Source of the DNA: DATBLE01 sp046732255
GTDB lineage: Bacteria; Actinomycetota; Thermoleophilia; Gaiellales; Gaiellaceae
Reading direction: 5' to 3'
Length of the DNA stretch: 64,000 nt
NCBI GenBank assembly: GCA_046732255.1
Contig: JBKPMR010000051.1
Coordinates: 1 to 64,000, forward strand
Position numbers and translations under genes: made by a program. The notes beneath the pieces are model-generated. The model saw only the letters and a list, made by a program, of their open reading frames with translations. It had not been told where the DNA came from and made no database searches. Every line of letters begins with the position of its first letter. Position 1 is the stretch's first letter. Of the stretch, positions 8,303-16,574 are shown in pieces.

Positions 8303-9570
8303 TGAGTGCCAACGGCATGAGCTTTAACGGACGGCGAAGAGTCGTGATCACGGGGATGGGGGCGGTGACGCCGCTCGGCAACGACGTGGCCACGACCTGG
8401 CAAAACCTCTGCTCCGGCATGTCCGGTGCAGCGCCGATCACCCAGTTCGACCCCACGGGGTACTTCGTCACGTTCGCCTGCGAGGCGAAGGACTTCGATC
8501 CGACGAACTGGATCGAGTACAAGACCGCCCGCCGGATGGACCGGTTCGCACAGATGGTCGTCGCCGCCGCGCGCATGGCCGAAAGCGACGCGGGCCTGGA
8601 CATCGCGGCCGACTCCAACCGGATCGGGGCGTCGGTGGCGACCGGCATCGGCGGCCTCCAGTCGTTCCAGGACTGCCACACACAGCTGCGCGAGAGGGGG
8701 CCGGACCGGGTGAACCCGTTCTCGATTCCCGCGATCATCCCCAACCTCGGCGCCGGCTGGCTCTCGATCGAGCTCGGCACTCGAGGCCCGCTCAGTGCGC
8801 CGTGCACGGCCTGCGCCGCCTCGAACATGGCGATCGGCGAGGGGATGGACGCGATTCGTCTCGGCCGCGCGGACGTGATGCTGTGCGGCGGAACCGAGGC
8901 ACCCGTGACCGAGGTCGGCATCGCCGGTTTCGGCGCGATGCGCGCCCTGTCCCGCCGGAACGACGATCCCGCGAAGGCCAGCCGTCCGTTCGACAGCGAG
9001 CGCGACGGGTTCGTGATGGGCGAGGCGGGCGCCGTGCTCGTGCTCGAGGAGCTCGAGCGGGCGAAGGCGCGCGGCGCGAAGATCTACGCCGAGCTGGCCG
9101 GGTACGGCGTCTCTTCGGACGCGCAGCACATCACCGAGCCCGATCCGACCGGTGTCCACCCTGCCCGAGCGATGCAGATGGCGCTCGCGGACGGCGGCCT
9201 CGATGCCGGCGAGGTCGACTACGTCAACGCTCACGGCACCTCCACGCCGCTCGGCGATGCGAGCGAGACCCGGGTGATCAAGAAGGCGCTCGGCGAGGAG
9301 AACGCCCGGACAACCCCGATCTCGTCGACGAAGGGCTCGACCGGACACTGCCTCGGCGCCGCCGGCGCGGTCGAGGCGATCTTCAGCACGCTCGCGATCT
9401 CGGAAGGGATGCTGCCGCCGACGATCAACTACGAGTACCCCGACCCCGAGTGCGATCTCGACTACATCCCCAACGAGGCGCGGCCCGCGGACGTGCGGGT
9501 GGCGATGTCGAACTCGTTCGGGTTCGGCGGCCACAACGCCTCGATCGTTCTGCGCAAGTACGAGGCCTGA
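8302..9570 (+). CDS. fabF: 3-oxoacyl-ACP synthase II (KAS II)
   Basis: 422 residues. Active-site Cys about 171 in 'PCTACAASNMAIG', His about 311 in 'VNAHGTSTPLGD', and Lys 344 and His 349 in 'KGSTGHCLGAAGA' complete the condensing-enzyme set; 'FGFGGHNAS' closes the protein. It elongates acyl-ACP with malonyl-ACP. It is the last gene of the fabZ-H-D-G-F run and is translationally coupled to fabG by TAATG. The 28-bp palindrome lies 16 bp after the stop. Confidence 0.95.
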   Translation: MSANGMSFNGRRRVVITGMGAVTPLGNDVATTWQNLCSGMSGAAPITQFDPTGYFVTFACEAKDFDPTNWIEYKTARRMDRFAQMVVAAARMAESDAGLDIAADSNRIGASVATGIGGLQSFQDCHTQLRERGPDRVNPFSIPAIIPNLGAGWLSIELGTRGPLSAPCTACAASNMAIGEGMDAIRLGRADVMLCGGTEAPVTEVGIAGFGAMRALSRRNDDPAKASRPFDSERDGFVMGEAGAVLVLEELERAKARGAKIYAELAGYGVSSDAQHITEPDPTGVHPARAMQMALADGGLDAGEVDYVNAHGTSTPLGDASETRVIKKALGEENARTTPISSTKGSTGHCLGAAGAVEAIFSTLAISEGMLPPTINYEYPDPECDLDYIPNEARPADVRVAMSNSFGFGGHNASIVLRKYEA

Positions 9571-9585
9571 GCGCGGCACGAGGGG

Positions 9586-9613
9586 GCAGTGACAGGCTTA
9601 AGCCTGTCACTGC
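9586..9613. repeat. 28-bp perfect palindrome, copy 1 (after fabF)
   Basis: GCAGTGACAGGCTT is followed immediately by its exact reverse complement, with no spacer. The same 28 bp occur at 23240-23267 and 52565-52592. Here it sits between fabF and a same-strand HAD gene and could act as a 3' hairpin. It lacks a T-tract, and the other two copies lie in or at the edge of coding sequence, so a plain terminator does not explain the family. Confidence 0.9.
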
Positions 9614-9628
9614 AGTTACGCTCCTTGG

Positions 9629-10294
9629 ATGGGCGACCGGTGGGCGACGTTCGACTGTTACGGGACGCTGATCGACTGGAACGGGGGCATCGCAGGCGAG
9701 CTCGCCCGCCTGTTCGGGCCCGATGCGCCGCCGCGGCTGCTGGAGCGCTACCACGAACTCGAGCCGCAGATTCAGGCGGAGGACCCCGAGCGGACGTACC
9801 GGACCGTTCTGACGACGACGCTCGAGCGACTCGGGGAGACTGAAGGGCTTGCGCTTCCGGACGGAGAGCGCGACGCGCTGGCCCGCTCGCTGCCGTCGTG
9901 GCGGCCGTTTCCCGAGGTGCCCACGGCGCTCGAGGAGGCGCGGTCTCGCGGCTGGCGGACGGCGATCCTCTCCAACACGGACCGCGACCTCATCGCCGCG
10001 TCGAAGGCGCAGATCGGCGTACCGTTCGACGAGACGATCGTCGCCTCCGAGATCGGCTCCTACAAGCCCGGCCACCGCCACTGGTCAGAGTTCTTCGCGC
10101 GCACCCACGCCGACCGCGCGCGGCACGTCCACGTCGCCGCCAGCCTCTTCCACGACATCGCGCCCTGCGTCGAGCTCGGCCTCCGCAGTGTCTGGGTGAA
10201 CCGGCTCGGCGAGGCCGCCGATCCGGTGCCGACGAGGGAGATCCAGGACCTGAGCGCGCTCCCGGACGTCCTGGACGCGCTCGTCCCTGCGTGA
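9629..10294 (+). CDS. HAD-superfamily hydrolase, 2-haloacid dehalogenase-like
   Basis: 221 residues. HAD motif I is 'ATFDCYGTLIDW' (nucleophile Asp; the usual second Asp is replaced by Tyr, as in haloacid dehalogenases and some phosphatases). Motif II is 'AILSNTD', motif III Lys in 'GSYKPGHRHW', and motif IV is near 'LFHDIAPCVELG'. The 'FDCYGTLIDW' and 'SNTDRD' text is close to the L-2-haloacid dehalogenase/HAD-IA group. The real substrate could be a phosphate ester or a haloacid. Its stop overlaps the GTG of the next gene. Confidence 0.85.
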   Translation: MGDRWATFDCYGTLIDWNGGIAGELARLFGPDAPPRLLERYHELEPQIQAEDPERTYRTVLTTTLERLGETEGLALPDGERDALARSLPSWRPFPEVPTALEEARSRGWRTAILSNTDRDLIAASKAQIGVPFDETIVASEIGSYKPGHRHWSEFFARTHADRARHVHVAASLFHDIAPCVELGLRSVWVNRLGEAADPVPTREIQDLSALPDVLDALVPA

Positions 10295-11208
10295 CTCCGC
10301 CCGAGGGCTTCACCGTGCGGCCGATGGTGGCCGGCGACGAGGCTGTGGTCGCGGACTTGATGAACACCTTCGACCGCACGTACGTCGAAGAGCCAGACGT
10401 CGTCGATGCCGGCGACATCGGCAGCTGGTGGGACCGGCTCGACCTCGAACGCGACTCGCGGCTCTACCTGCACGGCGAGGAACACGTCGTCGGAGCGGCA
10501 ACCGTGCACGAGCGCGGAGGGAACCTCGACCTCGACGCCTTCGTCCATCCCGACTGGACCGGCCGCGGGCTCGGGGCGGCGATGGTCGACTGGCTCGAGG
10601 AGGAGACCGGGCGACGCGGCCTGGCAGTGGCCCGCACGAGCGCACTCGCCGCCGACCGGCGGGCGGTTCAGCTCCTCGCCTCGAAGGGCTTTGCCACGAT
10701 CAGGCACTTCTACCGAATGGCGATCGATCTCGACGCGCCGCCGCCGGAGCCCGAGTGGCCCGGTGGCTTCGAGCTTTCGACCTTCAGGCCGGGCGAGGAC
10801 GAGGAAGTGCTCCACGCCGTGACCGAGGAGGCCTTCGCGGAACACTGGGGTCACGAGGACCGCGACCTGGACACCTGGCAGCGCACCGTGTTCGACGCGC
10901 CGTGGTGGGATCCGTCGCTCGTCCATCTCGTCCGCGCGGGGGACGAGGTCGTTGCCGCGGCGGTCAACTCGGTCCGGTTCGGGGCGGGGTGGGTCGGCAC
11001 GATCGGAACGCTCAAGCCCTGGCGCGGCCGCGGGCTCGGCCGGGCGCTGCTCCTGACCGCGTTCGGGGAGTTCTACCGACGGGGTGAGACGCGGGTCCGC
11101 CTCGCCGTCGACTCCGGCAACGAGACCGGTGCCACGCAGCTCTACGAGAGCGTCGGCATGCGCATCGCCTGGCAGGCCGACGTGTACGAGAAGCACCTCG
11201 AGCCGTAG
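10291..11208 (+). CDS. tandem GNAT acetyltransferase (two GNAT domains)
   Basis: 305 residues, starting at GTG 10291 that overlaps the preceding stop (GTGA). Two GNAT domains can be seen. The first has its acetyl-CoA loop in 'HPDWTGRGLGAAMVDWL'. The second has 'LKPWRGRGLGRALLLTAF', followed by 'NETGATQLYESVGMRI'. Both keep the R/Q-x-x-G-x-G/A pyrophosphate-binding motif. Length and double-domain layout are like mycothiol synthase (MshD), but many actinobacterial tandem GNATs have other roles. I therefore leave the substrate open. No other mycothiol gene is in the window. Confidence 0.8.
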   Translation: MTPPEGFTVRPMVAGDEAVVADLMNTFDRTYVEEPDVVDAGDIGSWWDRLDLERDSRLYLHGEEHVVGAATVHERGGNLDLDAFVHPDWTGRGLGAAMVDWLEEETGRRGLAVARTSALAADRRAVQLLASKGFATIRHFYRMAIDLDAPPPEPEWPGGFELSTFRPGEDEEVLHAVTEEAFAEHWGHEDRDLDTWQRTVFDAPWWDPSLVHLVRAGDEVVAAAVNSVRFGAGWVGTIGTLKPWRGRGLGRALLLTAFGEFYRRGETRVRLAVDSGNETGATQLYESVGMRIAWQADVYEKHLEP

Positions 11209-11223
11209 GTAGCCTGCGGGTAG

Positions 11224-12003
11224 ATGTCGCGCCTGCGCGCGAAGTGCCCGCACTGCAGGACGTACACCGCGGTGGCGATCGGGCCGGCGTACGAGTGCCA
11301 TGCCTGCGGAGCCGAGTACGGGGCCGGACTCGTCCGCGTGCCGCGCGCCTGGGGAACGGGCGGCGAGGGAATGGTGGCGGCGGCCACCGCGCTCGACCTG
11401 CCGTATCCGGAGGCGGCCGTCGTGACGGAAGAGACGCTCGGCGACCAGACGCTGGTCGTCGCCTCGGAGCTGCCCGAGCGCCCGCTCGTGCTCGGCGGCT
11501 GCTGCTGCGCGCACATCGGTGCGGTCGAGGCGCTCGCAACTCGGCACGACCGCCTGGCGCTGGTCTGGATAGACGCCCACGGCGACCTGAACACGCCCGA
11601 GACGTCGCCGTCCGGCAACGAGTGGGGGATGCCGCTTCGCATGATCCTCGACGGCGGCGCGGTCGACCCGGCGAACGTCGCCCTGGTCGGCGCCCGCGAC
11701 CTCGATCCTCCCGAGCAGGAGTTCATCGCGGCGAGCGGCCTGCATGCGGGCGAGGACGCGATCGATCGGGCGCTCGAGAGCGCAACCGCGGTCTACGTCG
11801 CGATCGACGGCGACGGGCTCGACGAGAGCGAGGTCTCCGCGTGGCTGCCGGTACCCGGCGGCATCCCTGTCGCGGATGCCGAACGGTCGCTCGCGCGAGT
11901 GGCGGCGACTACCACCGTCGCCGGGGTCGGCTTCGCGGGCTTCCTCGCCGATCCCGTCAACCTCGACCCGGCGCGGCGCCTCTGCGCGGCGGCCGGCCTG
12001 TAA
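11224..12003 (+). CDS. arginase/ureohydrolase-fold protein with N-terminal zinc ribbon
   Basis: 259 residues. Residues about 8-30 carry two Cys pairs ('CPHC' and 'CHAC'), a small zinc ribbon. The rest matches the arginase fold: 'LVWIDAHGDLNTPETSPSG' holds the D-x-H-x-D manganese motif, and 'VYVAIDGDGLDESE' matches the second D-x-D site. The first metal motif of true arginases, GG-D-H, is here 'LGGCCCAHIG': the Asp is missing and three Cys stand in its place. The metal centre may therefore be altered or mononuclear. It may act on a guanidino or amidine compound, or be non-catalytic. It sits alone 38 bp upstream of accD. Confidence 0.72.
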   Translation: MSRLRAKCPHCRTYTAVAIGPAYECHACGAEYGAGLVRVPRAWGTGGEGMVAAATALDLPYPEAAVVTEETLGDQTLVVASELPERPLVLGGCCCAHIGAVEALATRHDRLALVWIDAHGDLNTPETSPSGNEWGMPLRMILDGGAVDPANVALVGARDLDPPEQEFIAASGLHAGEDAIDRALESATAVYVAIDGDGLDESEVSAWLPVPGGIPVADAERSLARVAATTTVAGVGFAGFLADPVNLDPARRLCAAAGL

Positions 12004-12041
12004 CCGTCCGAGGGCCGGGGCGGGTCTAAGATCACGAGCCA

Positions 12042-12893
12042 ATGGCCGACACCCGCATCGACGTCTCGATCGAGCAGAAGGGGATCTCGACCGGCACCGA
12101 CGAGGCCCGGGACCACCCGAACACGTGCCCCTCGTGCGGGTCCCACTACCGTGACGACGAGCTCGGCAGCCACCTCGGGGTCTGTCCGCAGTGCGGCCAC
12201 CACTTCCCGGTCGGCGCCCGCGAGCGCATCGTGCAGCTCGCAGACCCGGGCTCGTTTCTGGAGGAGGACGGCGACCTTCGCTCGACCGATCCGCTGGGCT
12301 TCTTCGACCTGCGCCCCTACCGCGAGCGCCTCGCCGAGGCGGAGCTGAAGACGGGCGAGGGCGACGCGATCGTGATCGGTCGCGCCGAGATCGAAGGGCT
12401 GCCCTGCGAGCTCTCGGTCATGGACTTCGGCTTCATGGGCGGCTCGATGGGCAGCGTCGTCGGCGAGAAGTTCGTGCGGGCGTGCGAGCAGGCGGCCGCG
12501 CGCCGGCTACCGCTCGTCTCGGTCACCTCGTCGGGCGGAGCGCGGATGCAGGAAGGGATTCTGTCGCTGATGCAGCTGCCGAAGACCGTCTGCGCGGTCG
12601 AGGACCTGCACGACGCCCGCTGCGCCCTGATCAACGTCTTCGCCCACCCGACCACCGCCGGCGTGCTGGCAAGCTTCGCGAGCCTCGGCGACGTCACGGT
12701 TGCCGAGCCCGGTGCGTTGATCTCGTTCACCGGTCCCCGGGTCGTCCAGCAGACGACGAGGGAGAAGCTGCCCGACGACTTCGGCCTCGCCGAGTCCAAC
12801 CTGCGCTTCGGTCACCTGGACGCGATCGTCCAGCGGCAGGCCCTGCGCCAGTACGTCGGGCGCGTGCTCCGGCTCTTCGCCAATGGCGGGTGA
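12042..12893 (+). CDS. accD: acetyl-CoA carboxylase carboxyltransferase subunit beta
   Basis: 283 residues. An N-terminal zinc ribbon ('NTCPSCGSHY' ... 'GVCPQCGHHF') precedes the crotonase-fold beta domain with 'MDFGFMGGSMGSVVGEK', 'SSGGARMQEG' and 'PTTAGVLASFASLGD'. With AccA it transfers the carboxyl group from biotin to acetyl-CoA, making malonyl-CoA for the fab genes upstream. Its last 11 bases overlap accA. Biotin carboxylase and carrier subunits are not in the window. Confidence 0.95.
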   Translation: MADTRIDVSIEQKGISTGTDEARDHPNTCPSCGSHYRDDELGSHLGVCPQCGHHFPVGARERIVQLADPGSFLEEDGDLRSTDPLGFFDLRPYRERLAEAELKTGEGDAIVIGRAEIEGLPCELSVMDFGFMGGSMGSVVGEKFVRACEQAAARRLPLVSVTSSGGARMQEGILSLMQLPKTVCAVEDLHDARCALINVFAHPTTAGVLASFASLGDVTVAEPGALISFTGPRVVQQTTREKLPDDFGLAESNLRFGHLDAIVQRQALRQYVGRVLRLFANGG

Positions 12894-13815
12894 GGCGGAG
12901 CGCCGCCTGCGCGAACGCCTCGCCAGGCTGAAGAACCTGTCGCTGCTCGGCGGGACCCGCGTTCAGAGCGAGGTCACGCGGCTCGAGCGGCAGCTCGAGG
13001 AGCTGCAGAAGCAGCCGAGCGACGACGAGATCTGGCGCTCGGTCGAGCTCGCGCGCCATCCGGACCGGCCCTACACCCTCGACTACGTGAGCCGGCTCCT
13101 GGACGACTGGGTCGAGCTGCACGGCGACCGCGGCCGGGCCGACGACGGCGCCATGGTTGCGGGGTTCGGCAGCTTCCAGGGGCGGACAGTCGTCCTGGTC
13201 GGGATGCAGAAAGGACGGGACATTCAGGAACGGACGAAGCGGCAGTTCGGCATGCCCTATCCCGAGGGCTATCGGAAGGCGATGCGGGCGATGGAGCTCG
13301 CCGACCGCCACGGCTTCCCGGTGATCAGCCTCGTGGACACGCCGGGTGCGTACCCGGGCGTCGCCGCCGAGCAGCACGGGCAGGGCGGCACGATCGCAGC
13401 CTCACAGGCGCTGATGGCCCGGCTCGAGGTCCCGATCGTCGCCTGCGTGATCGGTGAGGGCGGTTCGGGCGGGGCGATCGCGATCGCGCTCGCCGACCGT
13501 GTCCTGATGCAGGAAAACGCGATCTACTCCGTGATCTCGCCCGAGGGCTGCGCCGCGATCCTCTGGCGCGACGCGGGTGAGGCGCGGAAGGCGGCCGCGG
13601 CGTTCAAGCCGGACGCCGCCCACTGTCTCGAGCTCGGGGTGATCGACGCGATCGTCCCCGAGCCGCCCGGAGGAGCCCAGAGCAACTGGAAGGAGGCGGC
13701 GCGGCTGCTCGGCGAGGGGCTCGGCGAGGCGCTGGACGACGTCGAGGGGCTCTCCGGGCCCGACCTCGTACGCCGCCGGCGGGCAAAGTACCGCGGCATG
13801 GGCGTCTTCGCCTGA
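12883..13815 (+). CDS. accA: acetyl-CoA carboxylase carboxyltransferase subunit alpha
   Basis: 310 residues. A coiled N-terminal region ('EVTRLERQLEELQ') is followed by 'HPDRPYTLDYVSRLLDDWVE', 'LHGDRGRADDGAM' and the oxyanion segments 'DTPGAYPGVAAEQHGQG' and 'IGEGGSGGAIAIALADRVL', all typical of AccA. It overlaps accD, so the two partners are made in equal amounts. A separate AccA/AccD pair is unlike the fused acyl-CoA carboxylases of most mycolata, and is one of the taxonomic clues here. Confidence 0.95.
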   Translation: MAGEAERRLRERLARLKNLSLLGGTRVQSEVTRLERQLEELQKQPSDDEIWRSVELARHPDRPYTLDYVSRLLDDWVELHGDRGRADDGAMVAGFGSFQGRTVVLVGMQKGRDIQERTKRQFGMPYPEGYRKAMRAMELADRHGFPVISLVDTPGAYPGVAAEQHGQGGTIAASQALMARLEVPIVACVIGEGGSGGAIAIALADRVLMQENAIYSVISPEGCAAILWRDAGEARKAAAAFKPDAAHCLELGVIDAIVPEPPGGAQSNWKEAARLLGEGLGEALDDVEGLSGPDLVRRRRAKYRGMGVFA

Positions 13816-13856
13816 TGACGAGCACTGAGAGGGGCGGGCAACGTTGATCACAGAAA

Positions 13857-13905
13857 GGGACAGGTCTTCCAGAACTGTTCCCGGTTCCTTTTTGAGACCT
13901 GTCCC
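13857..13905. repeat. inverted repeat in the gap before ligD
   Basis: GGGACAGGTCT at 13857-13867 and AGACCTGTCCC at 13895-13905 form an 11-bp perfect stem around a 27-nt loop. It lies in the 261-bp gap 13816-14076 after accA. It may be the terminator of the fab/acc block or a dispersed repeat. The rest of the gap shows no gene; it is slightly AT-richer and contains several short TCCACA/TTCCAC strings. Confidence 0.55.
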
Positions 13906-14076
13906 CGGTTCCGTCGGCTCGGCCAAGAATCCGCTCTCTAGCCCGATTTCCTGGGATATTCCACACTCTCCACAGGCTTTTCCCCGACCCCGGGACCGAG
14001 TTTTCCACGGTTTCAACATGCTTCTCGGCGCTGATCGACACGATTTACACCAGATATTCACGGGCAGGACACCGCG

Positions 14077-16455
14077 GTGGCCAAGCGCGACCTGACCGCT
14101 TACCGGCGCAAACGCGACCCGGCGCGCACGCCGGAGCCCATGACTGGGTCGCGGCGCCGGGCTTTGCCCGGTGCCGCTGACGGCAAGCCGAGCGGCTCCC
14201 GGAAACGCGGGAAGCAGCCGATCTTCGTCGTCCAGCGGCACGATGCGCGCCGGCTGCACTACGACTTCCGCCTGGAGCGCGACGGCGCGCTCGCGAGCTG
14301 GGCGGTGCCGAAGGGGGTTCCGCTCGAGACGGGCCAGCGTGCGCTCGCCGTCCACGTCGAGGACCACCCGCTCGAGTACGCGACGTTCGAGGGCGAGATC
14401 CCGAAGGGCGAGTACGGCGCGGGCACCGTCGAGATCTGGGACACGGGCACGTACGAGCTGGTCGAGGAGAAGAAGGACGGCGGCCTGACCGTCCGTCTCG
14501 AGGGCAAGCGTCTCCAGGGGCTCTGGACCCTCGTCCCGGCGAAGCTCGACGGTGACCCGAAGAACTGGCTCATTGTCCGAAAGCGCGATGCGCTTTCGGA
14601 CAGGGGAGCGGCACGCGAGTACACGCCGATGTTGGCCACACTGGCCGACCAGGTTCCCGCGCGGGGGGAGTGGTTGTTCGAGGTGAAGTGGGATGGGTAC
14701 CGGGCACTCGCGTACGTCAAGCGCGGCGAGGCGAAGCTCGTCAGTCGCAACGGCAACGATCTCACCGCTCGTTTCCGCGGAATCGCATCCGCGATTCCGC
14801 GGACCCTGAAGACGCCGGATTGCGTGCTCGACGGTGAGGTGTGCGCGCTCGACGAGGAGGGCCGGCCGAGCTTCTCGGCGATGCAGCAGGGAAAGCCGGG
14901 CACGCCGATCGTCTACGAGGCGTTCGACGTGCTCGAGATCGACGGGGAGCCGCTCGTCGACCTGCCGTTCACCGAGCGGCGGGCTCGGCTCGAACAGCTG
15001 CTGGACCGGCGGAACGCGACCGTCAAGCTGTCGGACACCTTCGACGACGGGCAGGAGCTCCTCGAGGCTGCGAAGCAACGAGGCCTGGAGGGGATCGTCG
15101 CCAAGCGCGTCGACTCGCCGTACCGGCAGGGCAAGCGCACGCGCGACTGGCTCAAGATCAAGACGCACGGACGCCAGGAGTTCGTGATCGCCGGCTACAC
15201 GAAGGGGCAGGGCCGCCGGTCGGGACGCTTCGGTTCTCTCGTCCTCGGCGTCTGGCGCGGACGCGAGCTCTCGTACGTCGGCAACGTCGGCACGGGCTTC
15301 ACGGACAAGGTGATCGACGAGCTGCAGAGGAAGCTGCGGCCGCTCGAGCAGAAAGAGAGCCCGTTCCCGCTCGTTCCGAAGATGCCGAAGGTCCGCAAGG
15401 GCGACGTCGTCTGGGTGAAGCCCGAGCTCGTCTGCGAGGTCGAGTTCGTCGAGTGGACGCACGACGGGCGGCTGCGCGCGCCCTCGTTTCAAGGCCTCCG
15501 GGAGGACAAAGAATCACGCGAGGTGCATCGCGAGGAGGCGCTCCCCACCGAGATCCGTGCCGGTAAGCGCACGCTCAAGCTGTCCAACCTCGACAAGGTC
15601 TTCTTCCCGGACGACGGGATCACGAAGGGCGATCTGCTCGCCTACTACCGCGCGGTCGCGTCGGTGCTCCTCCCGCACGTCAAGGACCGGCCGTTCACGA
15701 TGAAGCGCTACCCCGACGGGATCGAGGGTGGTCATTTCTTCCAGAAGGACGCGCCGGTCCACATGCCGGACTGGATTCCGACCCGTGAGTTCGAGGTCTC
15801 GACGCGGGACTCGCCCCGTCAGCGCCGCAAGATCCGCGCACCGCTGGTCAACGACGAGCTTGCGCTGCTCTGGATGGTCAACATGGGCTGCATCGACCTG
15901 AACACCTGGTACTCGCGGGTCGACAAGCCGGAGCGTCCGGACTTCGTCCTCTTCGACCTCGACCCCGCGGCCGACGCCGGCTTCGCCGAGGCGGTCGAGG
16001 TCGCGCTCCTCGTCAAGGAGGTGCTCGACGCTCTCGGGCTGGTCGGCTTCGCGAAGACGAGCGGCAGCGACGGGATGCACGTGCTCGTCCCCGTGGAGCG
16101 GCGGAACGGCTACGACAAGACCCGCGAGTTCGCCGAGATCGTTGCCGGCACCCTCGCCCGCACGCACCGAGGGCTCGTCACGACCGAGTGGTCGAAGGCG
16201 AAGCGACGCGGCGTCCTGATCGACGCGAACCAGAACGGCGAGGGGAAGACGATCGCGTCGGTGTACTCCGTGCGTCCGCATCCCGGTGCGCCCGTGTCGA
16301 CGCCGTTGCGCTGGGACGAGGTGCGCGAGGGGCTCGATCCTCGCGCGTTCGGGATGGACGCCGTCCAGGCACGCATCGAACAGCACGGCGACCTGTTCGA
16401 AGGCGTGCTCACCACCCGGCAGAACCTCGGCGCTGCGCTCGCGGCAATCCGCTAG
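14077..16455 (+). CDS. ligD: multifunctional ATP-dependent DNA ligase LigD (PE-LIG-POL order)
   Basis: 792 residues from GTG 14077. Domain order: a 3'-phosphoesterase domain (about 45-160; 'FVVQRHDARRLHYDFRLE', 'SWAVPKGVP'); an ATP-dependent ligase domain (about 183-480) with adenylated Lys204 in 'FEVKWDGYR'; and a primase-polymerase domain (from about 497; 'LSNLDKVFFPDDG', 'HFFQKDAP', catalytic D-x-D in 'LFDLDPAAD'). This order is that of Pseudomonas LigD, not the POL-PE-LIG order of mycobacteria. LigD works with Ku in bacterial end joining. No ku gene is in this window, although ku and ligD are often neighbours. Confidence 0.96.
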   Translation: MAKRDLTAYRRKRDPARTPEPMTGSRRRALPGAADGKPSGSRKRGKQPIFVVQRHDARRLHYDFRLERDGALASWAVPKGVPLETGQRALAVHVEDHPLEYATFEGEIPKGEYGAGTVEIWDTGTYELVEEKKDGGLTVRLEGKRLQGLWTLVPAKLDGDPKNWLIVRKRDALSDRGAAREYTPMLATLADQVPARGEWLFEVKWDGYRALAYVKRGEAKLVSRNGNDLTARFRGIASAIPRTLKTPDCVLDGEVCALDEEGRPSFSAMQQGKPGTPIVYEAFDVLEIDGEPLVDLPFTERRARLEQLLDRRNATVKLSDTFDDGQELLEAAKQRGLEGIVAKRVDSPYRQGKRTRDWLKIKTHGRQEFVIAGYTKGQGRRSGRFGSLVLGVWRGRELSYVGNVGTGFTDKVIDELQRKLRPLEQKESPFPLVPKMPKVRKGDVVWVKPELVCEVEFVEWTHDGRLRAPSFQGLREDKESREVHREEALPTEIRAGKRTLKLSNLDKVFFPDDGITKGDLLAYYRAVASVLLPHVKDRPFTMKRYPDGIEGGHFFQKDAPVHMPDWIPTREFEVSTRDSPRQRRKIRAPLVNDELALLWMVNMGCIDLNTWYSRVDKPERPDFVLFDLDPAADAGFAEAVEVALLVKEVLDALGLVGFAKTSGSDGMHVLVPVERRNGYDKTREFAEIVAGTLARTHRGLVTTEWSKAKRRGVLIDANQNGEGKTIASVYSVRPHPGAPVSTPLRWDEVREGLDPRAFGMDAVQARIEQHGDLFEGVLTTRQNLGAALAAIR

Positions 16456-16456
16456 C

Positions 16457-16573
16457 GGAAACGGAATCGGAGCCAGGCACCTCAACACCGCAACGGCGGG
16501 TGCCTGGCACCGATGGGAAACGGAATCGGAGCCAGGCACCTCAACACCGCAACGGCGGGTGCCTGGCACCGAT
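16457..16573. repeat. tandem pair of 58-bp hairpin repeats, right of ligD
   Basis: Two identical 58-bp units, 16457-16514 and 16516-16573, each start GGAAACGGAATCGGAGCCAG and end CACCGAT. Each carries a perfect inverted repeat GCCAGGCACC / GGTGCCTGGC around a 17-nt loop (tcaacaccgcaacggcg). The array starts 2 bp after the ligD stop and ends 2 bp before the stop codon of the minus-strand NDH-2 gene. The same unit, one base shorter and with one stem mismatch, occurs in tandem at the other end of that gene (17855-17969), in the same orientation. Confidence 0.92.
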
Positions 16574-16574
16574 C

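Noticed and set aside
9586..9613. The 28-bp palindrome as a plain rho-independent terminator
   Set aside because: There is no T-run and identical copies lie inside thiD and across a stop codon, so termination cannot be the common role.
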